DNA from: Skeletonema tropicum
Lineage: Eukaryota > Bacillariophyta > Thalassiosirophyceae > Thalassiosirales > Thalassiosiraceae
Assembly: GCA_037178625.1 (NCBI GenBank)
Contig: CM074130.1
Coordinates: 3,720,001 to 3,784,000, forward strand
Reading direction: 5' to 3'
Length of the DNA stretch: 64,000 nt
Positions 12,587-23,851 of this stretch are shown here, piece by piece; positions within the stretch are counted from its first letter, which is position 1; every line of letters begins with the position of its first letter. The notes beneath the pieces were generated by a model that worked only from the letters and a program-made list of their open reading frames with translations, was not told where the DNA came from and searched no databases. Position numbers and translations under genes: made by a program.

Positions 12587-12901
12587 GGTGGCGATGTCTT
12601 CCAATTCTAAAAGTTAGTGCGTGTTTTGTGTTTTATGCGGAGGGCGGGCGGGAATAATATCGGCGTGGCGGGCTGGATGGGATCAATCCTGGTCCGTCTC
12701 GTTTGAGGGAGAGTCCTCTTTGATGGTGACATGCCACAGCATGCCATGAGACAAGAGACAAGAGAGATAGATAGATGCGGTTGATCGAGGTGAACAGCAA
12801 TCTACAGCAATGCCAAAAGGATAGCCGTTGGCATTGAAGAGGAAATCAATTAGTGAAAACAATCAGCAGTGAAATCCCTTAATACGTAGATCAAAATCAT
12901 C
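12587..12901. other. Divergent promoter region between ABC-F and LRAT-like genes
   Basis: 315 bp between two divergent start codons. A short purine-rich GAGACAAGAGAGATAGATAG patch lies near 12750-12770. I see no core promoter element that I can name with confidence. Confidence 0.4.
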
Positions 12902-14865
12902 ATGGGGGAAGAAGGAGACTTGGACGCAATTTCTTTAAGTGCCGCCGATGCTGATGCGGTGGCCGACACAACCCATAATGACCAGGATGAAATCTCAGAA
13001 GAAAAGAAGACCGCCGATGAAGGTCCCACCAGCGGCGATATTCTGCGCTCCTGGAGTCACAGCGCGGCCGACTTGACACCAGACAGTGGGAATCCGCAAT
13101 TGGCACCGCTGGGTACATTTGAAGACGATAATGTTGATGACACCCCATATGAGCACGGCTTTGAACCAGGTGATCACATCATACGATGGGAAATGCTGCC
13201 TATACTCTGGCCCATACAAATCAATGGCATTGTACTGGAAGTTAGCGATGACAAAACGACAGTCACCATTTGCGATTTTGGAATAACAACTGTGAAAAAT
13301 GATGTTGTGGAAAAGAAAATGGCCAAGGCTGGGAGAGAAAAGGATGTTGAGAAGATGTTAGAAGAGGAAAATGCCAAGTTTACCGAGGCAATCCAGGATG
13401 AAGGGAAGGGTGGCACGGGATCACAAAGTGATGGAGTAAGGGAAGGGTCAAAGAACCGCTTGAATATCGTCATTCTTACAAAATGGTCAGATCTGCGTAA
13501 ATGGAAAAAAGTGAACTATGAGGGACCAAGTCTACTCAACAAAGGAGGTGGCATGGGCAAAAATTTGGAGAAGCTGGGTAAAAAGACAGAACAGCTCTGG
13601 ACTTCTGTTACCAAATCATTTGTTAGGAAGGAAAGTGGAGAGGCCAAAAAGGTGGTACATCATGCACCGACAGTCCGATATGATGTGAATGAAGAAGGTT
13701 ATTGCGTGCATCATCCTGAAATTCAACTCCAGCGACGACGAGAAGGAAAAGGGAATGATGGCCAGGATGATTGGTCAATCGTTAGGAAGAAATGTCCTGA
13801 GTGCATATTAGAAGATTGTCCTGCCATGATGGGAGAAAGCCCAGCATCCAGAACCTCCACAGTCGAATCTACACCCAATTCGAGCGTCGAAGAACAGGGC
13901 CGCGAGGTTGATACAGAAGAAGGTGAAAAGAAGGATGTTGCTGCTTCGAGTCCTGAGTGACAGTGACAGTATCCAGGCTCCTTCGGCTTTAAGTCTTACG
14001 CGTGCAGCAAGTAGCGGTTCAAGCACAGACATCCAAGAAATTTCGGCTAATGTTAGCAATATTGATTCCAAAGATGATGTCTCGGAAGAACGAAACACAT
14101 TGGCCAACATGATCACAGAGGCGAATAACATTGATAAACGTACGGTACGGAAAACTGTTGTAAAAACTGCTCCAGCATCGCAAGTGAAGGAACAACGTTT
14201 TGGAAAGCTATCTTCCTGGCGGCAGGGATCTTTCATGAAATCAATGTCTGGACTATTCACGTCACAGAAAAGTGAGCAGGACGAAGAATCTTTGAACACG
14301 GAAACATCAGCAAGCACGTCTAAAGTTAATGCCGAAAGAGATGAATCCGAAGCAAATGAGCTGCCAAGATCAGATCCAGCTGTACTCGTATTAGCTCGGA
14401 CACGTTTCATCCTCGAGCACGGGGAGGAGATATTGCCGCCTTATCACATCATCAACTCCAATTCTGAATGCATTGCTGTATGGTAAGTATGTATTGTATA
14501 CGTGTGTGTAGAATCTGTCAAATCCTACAACTCTGCTAACTTTTGTCACCTTGCACACCTCCTTTCAAAGGTGCAAGACGGGACGTTGGTCAACACTTCA
14601 GGCCTCAGTCTTTTTGCACTCAACAGCAATTGGGAACGCTAAGTCTTCCACCGTGGCTGGTGTGGCAGCGGCGGCGGCAAACCCATTCCTCATTCCTTTA
14701 ATGGCAGGAATTGGAATTGCTGCTGTCGGCACGCCGTGGCTTCTTTTGAAAATGGCCAATGACAAGTGGACTGAGGCAACGATGAGATTAAACGATGAGT
14801 TTTGGATGCAAGCGAAGCCTGAGGTGTTTGTTGACTGTATCGAAAAATGGAGCAAGCTAGGTTGA
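12902..14865 (+). CDS. LRAT/NlpC-P60-fold protein with degenerate catalytic residues
   Basis: Three exons: 12902-13906, 13977-14482 and 14571-14865, about 601 residues. The second intron (88 bp, GTAAGT, TGCTAAC branch point, AAAG) is firm; the first (70 bp, GTTGAT...CCAG) is the only in-phase solution I found and is less certain. The N-terminal half of the fold is near residues 85-125 (EPGDHIIRW, then an INGIVLEV strand, then ICDFG). The C-terminal half comes after about 350 residues of charged insert: INSNSECIAVWCKTGRW. Family members have HHGI and NCEHFA. Here the His position reads IN and the Cys position reads Ser, so acyltransferase or hydrolase activity is probably lost. A hydrophobic segment near 545-570 (AAAAANPFLIPLMAG...) could be a membrane helix. 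Confidence 0.6.
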
Positions 14866-15042
14866 ATACACTCTTATGTTAATGACTTTCTAACAATTCT
14901 CTTTTCCTAATAAAAGCAACATCTATTGACGCTGGACAAATACGCTCCACATAAACTTTCCTAACGTAGACGAAGAATTGAAATACTCTACACTTCATGG
15001 CATCATCCTGTACAGAAGCGCAAACTGCAATGCAATAACAAC

Positions 15043-16025
15043 TCATGCCATTTTAGAAGCACATTGTGCAGCAAGGCTGAGTTGTGCCTGGCTTGAGTCT
15101 AATGTTAGCGCTGCACAGAACATGAGGTGTGGTAGGAACGAAAGGAACCCGTGAAAAAGCGTATGTGACCAACCACCAATTGGATATTTGGAAAAAGAGT
15201 ATCCGGCACAAACGAACAATGCTAAGAATTTGCAATAGAGAAGGTAATGCCCGCGTAGAAGAACTGGTAAAGTGTACATGAGAATCGATATTCCAACATT
15301 TCTAAGATTTCGCTTTGGGCAAATCTTGGACTCGAACTGTTTAACGGCACAGTCGAGGTTGAAGAGTGCGTTGAGAAGAAAGTAATCAAACCTTCCCGTC
15401 GTTCCATATGATGCGCATGCAGCAGCAAAATGGATAAATGAATGGTCAAGCCTTCGAGTCCAGTGTGGTATGCGCTTAATCCTGACGAAATGGAGAAACA
15501 GTCCAATGTAAAGGTATGAGAGTGCTATACGAGCATGATAACTACTACTTATCACATATATCAAGCGCAGCATTTACTTACGGTTCGAGTGTCATACAGT
15601 TGTAGTGGAACAAAATGCTAAATATTGGGTGCACAACACCAGCAAATGCCACCATCATCACAGCTGGCGGTGGAAGTGCAGTCAAATGAGGAAACATTGG
15701 ATGATCGATACATCCCTTATTCTCAGCCCATCTATATTCATCGCCCAAGAGATTAGTTAACCAGTTACTTTGTTGTTGTATCACTGGAGCACTGGCATCG
15801 AAGGACTATTTCTGTAGCTCCCTTGGCCCAACAGCCAGATAACACAAAATAGACGCTAAAAATCATCTGGGGCACCATAGACAAAGCATTACATGCTTCT
15901 TGAAGCGGTGACATGACCCTGTTATCCAGGTACGCCTTTGCATCAAATGTATCCTTCACTATCTTCTTCTTCTCTTCGTCCGATCCATCATGAGGATGAC
16001 GAAGACGACGACACATTGCTATCAT
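15043..16025 (-). CDS. PAQR/hemolysin III-like (CREST superfamily) membrane protein
   Basis: Three open segments on the minus strand (about 16025-15765, 15784-15580, about 15540-15043) together encode a protein with about seven hydrophobic helices. Three motifs of the CREST metal-dependent hydrolase superfamily occur in order: S-x3-H (SILFH) in the second segment, RRLDHS in the third, and H-x3-H (SHTLFH) near the C-terminus. PAQR receptors, hemolysin III and alkaline ceramidases share this arrangement. A GTAAGT donor follows CTCGAACC at about 15589, but the acceptor is ambiguous, with only very short introns possible. The first two segments are offset by one frame near 15770 without a good intron. 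The model is therefore incomplete. The ATG at 16025 is the first in the frame. Confidence 0.5.
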
Positions 16026-16219
16026 TTCGAGACAATTGAATGTCAATTGTCGTAAAGGAGCTTTTCTTTCTGGGTTGAACGCTCTTGGTTTTCATTGTTG
16101 CTTCACGTGCCGGCAGTGTGAATACTTAGTACTTAGCATCAGCTCCCTCTAAGCACTATTGTGATCACTTCCTATGACCAACGTTGTTTTGGTATCAGTT
16201 GCGGCATGGAGCTGCTATA

Positions 16220-19092
16220 GCTGTCTTAAATCACGGACCCTACGGGGTAGCGTATGTACGTAGGAATAGTATGTAGCTCCATCCGGCACTTGAGAAGGTC
16301 AGAAGAGCCCCCAAATGTGTTTTTGGCCACCACCAAAAAGTTCCACCACCGCGACAATCCACCACGCCATGGCACCATTTCCGCCATAAAAGTGCCATAA
16401 CATAAAAAACCACACCTCCTCCATTACATCTACAGGTGGTTGGGTATGGTAGTCCATGAATAGCTTAGAACACAAGGAATCCAAAGCCGAGCCTACCCAA
16501 CTTAGTTATTAAAGAGCAGAGACGCAAATCAAAATGCCGCTATAGCAGCGCAAATTACCATCATCGTAGCATCATCGTCCAATTCCACTCAATATGAATG
16601 GTACAATCGGCCTCTCTCCATCAACCCTCGCCGCCGCTTATACATATAGACATTGGGTGTCGGTGTGATTCATTGTTAGTGACTTCATATGGCCATAGCA
16701 CTCCGTCAGGCACCATGTTGCTGCTGCACATCACATCATCGATTACACACAAATGTCACCCATTTCATTGCTCTATTCCGACCTCTGATCATGACGAGAC
16801 AACTAAACACGACAGGAGAGCTCTCAATAATATGGAAGGATCGCTTTGTGCCATGGAGCTGTTAAGGAGATCCGATTTCACTGACTACACTACCATCGGC
16901 GAACTCAGCCTTGGTATCACCATAGCCCAACACATGGCCATTCCTCGAACAAACTGCAATGGTTTCGTTGTTCAATCCAACCTCACCATCCGACAACAAA
17001 GGCACAGCAACTATTGCATTTGATTGGAGAGACAGGGTCATAGTTGTGTGACTTGAAGTTCAATCAGGGTGGAATAAGTGCACATATTGTCTCCGAAGAA
17101 GGCTGTTGTTATGGCGCTACATTGCTCTGAATAGATCGGAGTGGAATCTTCAGTGACTTGTTATGATTCTCCGGTTTCAATGAAGTAATGGTTGACGGAT
17201 AAAGCTGCATATGGTCACTGCTGACATCGTTGGAATGCACAAAGTGTATTCTCTTGTAGGAGATAGGTGTTCAAACACAAGTGTTTGTGTTGAATGACAG
17301 GGATCTGTGGGCCTCAAAACGAATTATTATGCAACAAAAAGATATACACATTCATAACATAACTGTATAATCGTTATTTTAACAGTGTTTGGTGTCGATA
17401 GTGCTGAAATATTTGTTATAGCACCATCGTTCATTGATCACGGAGGAGATGAGGATAAACATCCATGTGCACTGATTGGCTTTTATTTTGCATCAAATGT
17501 AAAAATCGGTACATATCAAGTCACTTCATACATTCATATATATCCATATAAATACCCCGAGCATTACATCTTTTATATAATAACACCATGCCTCTAGTAA
17601 AGTACGATGATCGGGCGGAAATCCCATGACAAGGGTGAATGAGTTCCGTCGGACGCAACGTCCAGTGTACAGCGATCAAGACGCTGCCATGAAAGTGAAT
17701 GGCAAAACTAGCAAAGACTACCTGAAGGAATCGCCATTTGTTATCATGTTTGACTATGGAACTAACTCGGAAGGCTATTGGACATATGATCGGATGGTTT
17801 TACAACTTGAAGATTGCATCGATGTTTCGATGCCCTCCACTCGTCACCACTTGTTGACGGAAATGGTACGCAACGTCACATGACACGTGTGCCAAACACT
17901 CGCGATGCTCTTGTAAGAGAGTATGATTATGCATTTGGATTTGACTGGTCAAATGGGCACGACAGGAAGAAGCCGGACGCACTTGATATAAAAGACATGA
18001 GAAGTGGCCCGTCACCGGTTGCTCGTCACATGAGAGAGTCGAAAATTGAGAGTGAGGAATACCTTGGTCCACATGACCATGATCTTAAATTAAGAGTGGG
18101 AGATGTACAAAAGATGCAATTCGAGGATAAGAATCATCTCGGTCAAGAGCAGAGAGGACCACAGTTGTGGTCGGAGGAACAGTGGCAGCATCGAGTGAGC
18201 GTAATCGAAGGCAAGAAGCTAGTAGACAAGAACAAAGAAGACATGAAGACTGATTTGGCAAACCGTAAAATGTTTACAGCAGGAACGGCCAAGCAACTCA
18301 AAGAGCGATGTCTTGCAGCAGACATACCGTTGCGAAGGAAGTAGACCATGTTGCTGTACAAGGATTCATCGGCATCGGAAAAGGCATGTATGAAATATTA
18401 TGGGAGAGAGGTTTCATAGATCCAAATGTGGAGAAGTATACAATTGATGGAATAAAAGATCCGAACACAGGACAAATTTTGAAAGAGACAAGTTTGAAAT
18501 ACCTCATACAGCAACTGCCAGACTTTGAGAACGAGAAGACCCTGTTGCATTATCATGGAGAGAAACTTGGGTGCATCGTGTTCAATTCGCCGAAGTGCAC
18601 ACCTGAAGTTGCCGGGGAAGGTATTGAATATGATTGGGGTGTATCAAAGCTATGGTATAGGACCCAAGATTTCAAGTTGAAGAAAAAGAAAACAGAATTC
18701 AAAAAATTAGTATTGAGAGCAGTTGGCAACGAGGTGTTGTCATTGCGGATGGTACGCGACAATGCAAGGAGAGCACGTGAACATATGATCTCATACTACA
18801 AACTCGAAAAGAGTGGTGACTCAACGTTGCCGTCAGATGTGCGAAGGATGATGGAAACGAGGAAGTCGCACTCTTCTGTTATCGATATGGATAAGGGATT
18901 CGTCTCCAGTCAATTGAGGGCCATGGCTACATAGACTAATGCATAGTAGGCATCGTAAAGATAAACTATTCGTTTTTGGGAAGCGGGGCGGGAGTAACTT
19001 TTACCTGAGGTTAATGAGGGTTATTATCGCTAAACGAATTCCTACGTAGATATTTTGGCGATGAACCCGCCGGGTCAGTGATTTAAGACAGC
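16220..19092. mobile_element. Tc1/mariner-like DNA transposon with 15-18 bp terminal inverted repeats
   Basis: 16217-16234 and 19078-19095 are exact inverted copies (18 bp, ATAGCTGTCTTAAATCAC and its complement). The repeats are flanked by TA on both sides (16218-16219, 19093-19094), as expected for a TA target-site duplication. Inside both ends lie an imperfect GACCC..GGG stretch and then TACGTAGGAAT (left about 16257-16267, right 19038-19048). The element carries the disrupted transposase at 17626-18934. From 16300 to 17580 I see no convincing gene. Confidence 0.7.
17626..18934 (+). pseudogene. DDE transposase, frameshifted
   Basis: Three consecutive frames (17626-17883, 17814-18344, 18308-18934) read as one protein. 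The first has the GYWTYDRMVLQLEDC block, the second GFDWSNGHDRK, which contains the second catalytic Asp region, and the third GIEYDWGVSKL, which contains the terminal Glu/Asp region. This order and these motifs match the IS630/Tc1-mariner-like transposases common in fungi and stramenopiles. One-base shifts near 17830 and near 18340 break the frame. An in-frame stop also lies at 17626-17628 just upstream, after a possible ATG at 17588. The copy is therefore inactive as read, unless these are assembly indels. Confidence 0.7.
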
Positions 19093-19237
19093 TATTTACC
19101 AGTGGAGAAGTACAAAGAGGATGCGTCATTGTCCTATTCCTACATAGAAGTACCACGTCGCGCTAATTTTGTCGAACAAAAATGTCAAACGGAAACGCGC
19201 GGGGCGCATCAACGCACGTAACATTCGTAACAGTCAC

Positions 19238-21833
19238 ATGTTATATACAATTGAAATACTTCATGGGGCTGACCGCATTATATTGGCAATGGTTGATACT
19301 GTCCATGATAAGCATTGCAACTTGACAACAAGCAAAAGGGAGCAATATGACAGAGTTCGATACCAACATGAATATAAGAAGTTTGTGCACTCGTCCGATT
19401 TCGCATTGGAGCAACTCGGGGAATGTTACTCCAAAACTCTCATCAACAGAGAAGAAACTTGCCAAGAGAAGATTTGGCAAAGCGTTTGCAAACTAAATGA
19501 TCTTGTATTCTGTAAAGAGTGGTCAACGTTCCGTAGAAACAAGGTGTTGAAGGAGCTCTATAATTATTTCTTTCGGTTGGAATTCAACAGATGTGTGTCA
19601 AAGCCCAATTTTGACGTTTGCCTAAAGCTATGTTGTGGAGAAAGTTGCAAACCAGGTTCTGCAAAAGAGCGAAACGTGCTTCTTGCTTCGGAAGCTGTAT
19701 TCAAATCGTTTGATTCTCTTCATCAGGGAATGATAAATTGGAGATTATTTTTATTTTATCTGCATTTTTTGTCGGAGCCGTCATTAAGCTGCCAAGAGCA
19801 ATTGAGGAAAGCCTTTATCATCAGCAGCAGTACTGATGGATTGGACCCCGAGATAGCCATAATGCCTTCAATTGATCTGCAAGATTTGGCGTCTATACTA
19901 TTTCCACTAGTCAAGAGTAGTGCTATGGAATTCGCACTAAGTGCATTAGATGAAGCCTGGGCCTTGGTGAATGTATCTGGAATGAAGCAAGTCAACAATA
20001 CAAAGCTATCTTTGCACATGTTTGATAAAATGCTCAATCAGATGGTAATCAAAAGACTCCTTGCTAGATCCGACTCAACCTGGGGTAGAGGGATCATTTT
20101 TCCTATACACGTATACCGGTGGGAAGAGGAGTTCTATAACGTTACATTGCTCAATGCCATAAAAAATGCTAGACTTGAACAAGCAATCAAAGACAAGCTC
20201 GTTAGAGATGACTGTCGAAAACGACGACAAGCGTATCAAAGCTGGCTTGAAATATTCAGATATCAAAAGAGCTCGAGACAAACGTTTGGTGCAATGAACT
20301 ATATGGTCGCTATGAACATGAAACGCCGAGGGTATTGTGCACTCGCATCGTGGAAATTAAAGCAACTTTCGGCTTGTGATATACAACGGGTAGGGAGAGG
20401 TTTTCTGGGGAGGATAAAGGCAAGGATTTGGGCTATGATGATTGAGGCAGTTACCCTAATACAAACTCGCTCGCGAATGTACCTCGCAAGATTGGAATTA
20501 CTGCAACTGCTAGCAGTACATACCTCTGCAGTCATCAAGGTCCAATCGCTAATAAGAGGTGCGCTGGCAAGACGACTTGCACTGAGAAAGTTAATGACAT
20601 TGGTGGAGAAGCAACGTATGAATAATGCAAACAAAATGAAACGATATGCTTGGGAAAGAGGCATATGGAGTTTAACAAGACTACAATCCCATGCGAGGAG
20701 GATAAATGCAGTTACTGTGGTCAACCAGCTTCGTCAACAGAGGAGGAGAGAAGCTGAAGTTCGTCATGCAATGGATTCACGCAATGCAGCATTCCGCCGC
20801 GAGAGGAAATTGTACCAGCGACAGCTCGAAGAATTCTACCAACGGATGAAAGATGATCAAGATGCAAAGAAACAGAATGAAGCCAAGATATTGCAAGATA
20901 AGATACGCTTACGAACACTCCAACGCAGAATCAAAAATGAAGAGATGAAGAGTCAAGAGCCAGATAAAGTTTTAGAAGATGCTCTAGCGACAGACAAGTG
21001 GAAACGCGATTGGCTGGCCAAAATAGAAATGGAGGTCGCCAAAGCTAGGGATCATTACGCACACTGCTTGGATAGACCAGCGAATCGATCCGAGAAGAAA
21101 ACGAGATCAATTGCAAGGAAACGCATCAAGCATCGGGTTACTGAAGTACTTGCGCGAGCTGATTCGAAGAACATTCCCATGGAGACAAAGGAAGCCAGAG
21201 TGATTGCTAGAGAAGAAGTTTTACATATGATTGGCGAGGAAGAGAGAGCAAGACTCCATGATCAAATGAACAAGGCATTCACAAAACGGGAGCAAGACAA
21301 GGAAATTATGCGCATAAATGTCGAAACTGCAAAAAGAGAAGCACAAGCTAGAGCAACAGTATATGCAGTGTCTGTAGTATCGGCAGCATGTAGGCGATGG
21401 CTTGCTAGAAAAGAAATGCGGACGTTTATGCTTGGAAAGGTACGAGAAAAAGTACGACTGCGAATATCATACTTTTTACTACAAAAATAAGCAAACGGGT
21501 GAGGTTTCTTGGACAAAACCCAAGGCGATGGGTGTATTTGACATCCCCGTGAAAGATGAATGGCTAGTTTTGAGAGATTTACACAACTTTCCCTATTATT
21601 TCAACGCATCCACGTTTGAAATGAGGTGGATTCCTCCACTAAATGTTGAGGTATGCGGTGGCACAGTTGAACATACTTGGTGGAAAGAGCATCCTGTTCG
21701 AACAGGTCCGTGTCCCAACTTTGCCCTTGATTGTTGCTTAAATGAAGAAGATGGCATACGATATTGCAAAGATTGCTTTGATAGATCGATGGAGACAGCA
21801 ACAGTAAAGCTAAATGACAAATCGTCTGATTGA
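19238..21833 (+). CDS. IQ-motif and WW-domain protein, one frame break near 21430
   Basis: The first frame (ATG at 19238, open to 21490) encodes an alpha-helical, basic protein. It has several IQ-like calmodulin-binding motifs at about residues 380-450 (IQRVGRGFLGR, IQTRSRMYLARLE, IKVQSLIRGALARR) and charged helices after them. Near 21430-21445 the likely product continues in the +1 frame as RYEKKYDCEYHTFYYKNKQTG, a WW domain. A second WW-like block (PYYFNASTFEMRWIPP) and a Cys-rich end (CCLNEEDGIRYCKDC) follow, with the stop at 21833. No GT-AG intron fits, so this is a genuine frameshift or an assembly indel. The reading frame upstream of 19238 has only a TTG, and the 5' end lies 145 bp from the transposon. 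Confidence 0.65.
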
Positions 21834-22023
21834 CTACTTCAATATGTCAATGTGGTGATTGCACTTAAGTTGTTGATGCCAACGCACGATTTTTTGCGGG
21901 ATAGCAGCGGAGCGGAGGACGAACCCAAAATCCAACCACGAACAAAAAGGTGGATTCAAATCAATCAAGGAATCTTGCTTGTCCGCAGGAAGGTCGAGCG
22001 CGAGTAAGAATCATTAATAAGTA

Positions 22024-22452
22024 ATGACAAACAATCAATCGAAATGTTTCGAAAAGCTAGGGATCGGGTTAGAAGATGTCAAAATGGCCGAACGATTGCT
22101 AAACCAAATCCCACCATGTCCCTCAGACTCTAACAACAAGGTCGAGCAACTGATGGGATACGCGACAACCCGATTGTTGCGAGAGAAAGCAATCCGAGTC
22201 CTCGGAACCACAGAGGCCGAAGTTGAGCTTGAAAACGCGAAGAACCTTGGCTCACTTGGAGTGGGAGGTAGAAGACGGTCTTGGGCTATGACATCGGAAC
22301 ACTTGGATGGTTTAGAATGTAGAAAAAGTGAATACTGCCCACATCCTCCTCTCATTCTGAGAAGACGAAGACGACATACATTCTCTTCGCGACGACGAAG
22401 AATAGAAGGCAGATCGTTTGGTCGATCCCTTCAGTCTCAATTCAATATTTAA
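22024..22452 (+). CDS. Small hypothetical protein
   Basis: 142-codon frame starting at an ATG. The first 80 residues look protein-like (alternating charged and hydrophobic residues, four Leu-rich turns). The last 40 are Arg-rich and overlap the end region of the convergent RRM gene. I recognise no domain, and it could be a non-coding frame. Confidence 0.3.
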   Translation: MTNNQSKCFEKLGIGLEDVKMAERLLNQIPPCPSDSNNKVEQLMGYATTRLLREKAIRVLGTTEAEVELENAKNLGSLGVGGRRRSWAMTSEHLDGLECRKSEYCPHPPLILRRRRRHTFSSRRRRIEGRSFGRSLQSQFNI

Positions 22453-22471
22453 TACTGGTATTAAATTTATC

Positions 22472-23563
22472 TCAATAGCCTCTTCCACGCATTCCTCTTC
22501 CTCCTCTCCCTCCGTGCATTCCACCACCTCTACCTCTACCACCGCCACCACCTCTACCACCGCTTCTCAAATCACCATGCTCCTTGGCCCAAAGCTTACC
22601 ATCACCACCTCGGAAGCTATTCTTCATTGTACCCTCATCGTAATCGACAAACACAGGTCTGCCTTGGACTTGCAGTCCGAACGGTTTTGCCGCTTTCTGC
22701 ACGGACGCTAAAGCTCCTTCCTCGTTCTTGTACTCTACGTAACCAAAGCCTTTCGATTGACCAGTCGAATGATTCCTGGCTATTCTGACACCACCATCTA
22801 ATATCTTTCCACAGACACGAAAGCTTTCTAGAATGTCTTCTTCAGTAGCGTTATATGGTAGGTTCCGTACAAACACAGTCTTGCATCCCTTGGGTTGTTC
22901 TCTGACGGGTCTTCCTCCCAATGAGGCTCCAATGGAAGTGCCAGCCCGAGGTGCATTGGCTTCTTTCACCGTTATATATCTCCCGCCCAACTCCTTCCCG
23001 TTTACCTCACTGCTAAGTGCACGAGTCCGTGTTTCTTGAGATGCAAATACCACATGGCCAAACCCGCGCAACCTACCGCTATCCTGCCATACTGGCAGAC
23101 GAAGCTGCAAAATGTCACTGCATCCAAGATCAGTAAAGAATGCACGTATCTGTTCCTCATTAGAAGTAAAAGGAAGACCTTCAATGAAGACGGTATGTTC
23201 CACAGAACTGAGTTTCGCAGTGTCTGCTTCAGGTTCGTTTGCATTCTCTGCATCTGTTGTGTCCGTCTTCTTTTTTCGATTGCGCTTTCGCTTCCGTTTC
23301 TTCTTCTCTTCACCTTCTTCACCATTGTCATTATTTGCAGCTTCTTCTCCCTTTGCTTCGTCGTTTGTTACCTCTGCATCTTTGGTGTTGTCATTATTTG
23401 CAGATCCATCATTATCATTATCATCTTCATCATCATCATCAGATGCATCTACTTTCTCAGTGACTGTATTGTCACCGCCAGCAGGCTCATCGTCTGCAGC
23501 GCTTGTCTTACTGCGCTTGCGACTGCGTCGCCGCTTTTTGCTTTCGGATTGCTCTCCTCCCAT
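22472..23563 (-). CDS. Nucleolin/NSR1-like RNA-binding protein, two RRMs and RGG tail
   Basis: Single-exon, 363 residues. The N-terminal 120 residues alternate basic clusters (KKRRRSRKRSK, KKRKRKRNRKKK) with long Asp/Glu/Asn-rich acidic runs, typical of nucleolar shuttling proteins. RRM1 at about 125-205 has RNP2 VFIEGL and RNP1 LRGFGHVVF. RRM2 at about 225-310 has RNP2 VFVRNL and RNP1 KGFGYVEY. The C-terminus is a Gly/Arg-rich tail (GGRGRGGG repeats). This is the nucleolin/gar2/NSR1 layout, suggesting a role in pre-rRNA processing. It is divergently arranged with aspartate aminotransferase, leaving 288 bp for both promoters. Confidence 0.85.
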   Translation of the reverse strand: MGGEQSESKKRRRSRKRSKTSAADDEPAGGDNTVTEKVDASDDDDEDDNDNDGSANNDNTKDAEVTNDEAKGEEAANNDNGEEGEEKKKRKRKRNRKKKTDTTDAENANEPEADTAKLSSVEHTVFIEGLPFTSNEEQIRAFFTDLGCSDILQLRLPVWQDSGRLRGFGHVVFASQETRTRALSSEVNGKELGGRYITVKEANAPRAGTSIGASLGGRPVREQPKGCKTVFVRNLPYNATEEDILESFRVCGKILDGGVRIARNHSTGQSKGFGYVEYKNEEGALASVQKAAKPFGLQVQGRPVFVDYDEGTMKNSFRGGDGKLWAKEHGDLRSGGRGGGGGRGRGGGMHGGRGGRGMRGRGY

Positions 23564-23769
23564 GGTTGTTCTTGAATACTATGTACTATTATGCTTATGC
23601 TCTTCTTGCCCTTGCTTATTGTCACGTCGATGTGATGGACGGGTATGGCGGATGCATGGTTGGATCTGATGGCGTGCACAATAAAGGGGAAACAAAGATA
23701 GTAGGGACCTTCGATGTCAGCCTCTGTCCTCTGTCAGCCACAATCAACCCACAACTCTTGTGAGCAACC

Positions 23770-23841
23770 ATGATGTTCAAACACCTCGCCGCCTACGCTT
23801 CTCCTCTGCTCTGCGTCGCAAGCCTTTTCAACCGTCACTAA
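23770..23841 (+). promoter_or_regulatory. Upstream short ORF (23 codons) in the AAT leader
   Basis: Two consecutive ATGs at 23770 and 23773 open a frame that ends at TAA 11 bp before the AAT start. The encoded peptide (FKHLAAYASPLLCVASLFNR core) looks like an N-terminal targeting sequence but is in a different frame from AAT. It could act as an uORF, or be a presequence joined by an event that I cannot see. Confidence 0.4.
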
Positions 23842-23851
23842 AACAGACACA

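Noticed and set aside
16598..17023. 141-codon frame inside the Tc1-like element
   Set aside because: Biased His/Ser/Thr composition, no recognisable motif and no family similarity that I can name.
23036..23669. Several plus-strand frames rich in Phe, Ser and Cys
   Set aside because: They are complements of the acidic and basic runs of the nucleolin-like gene.
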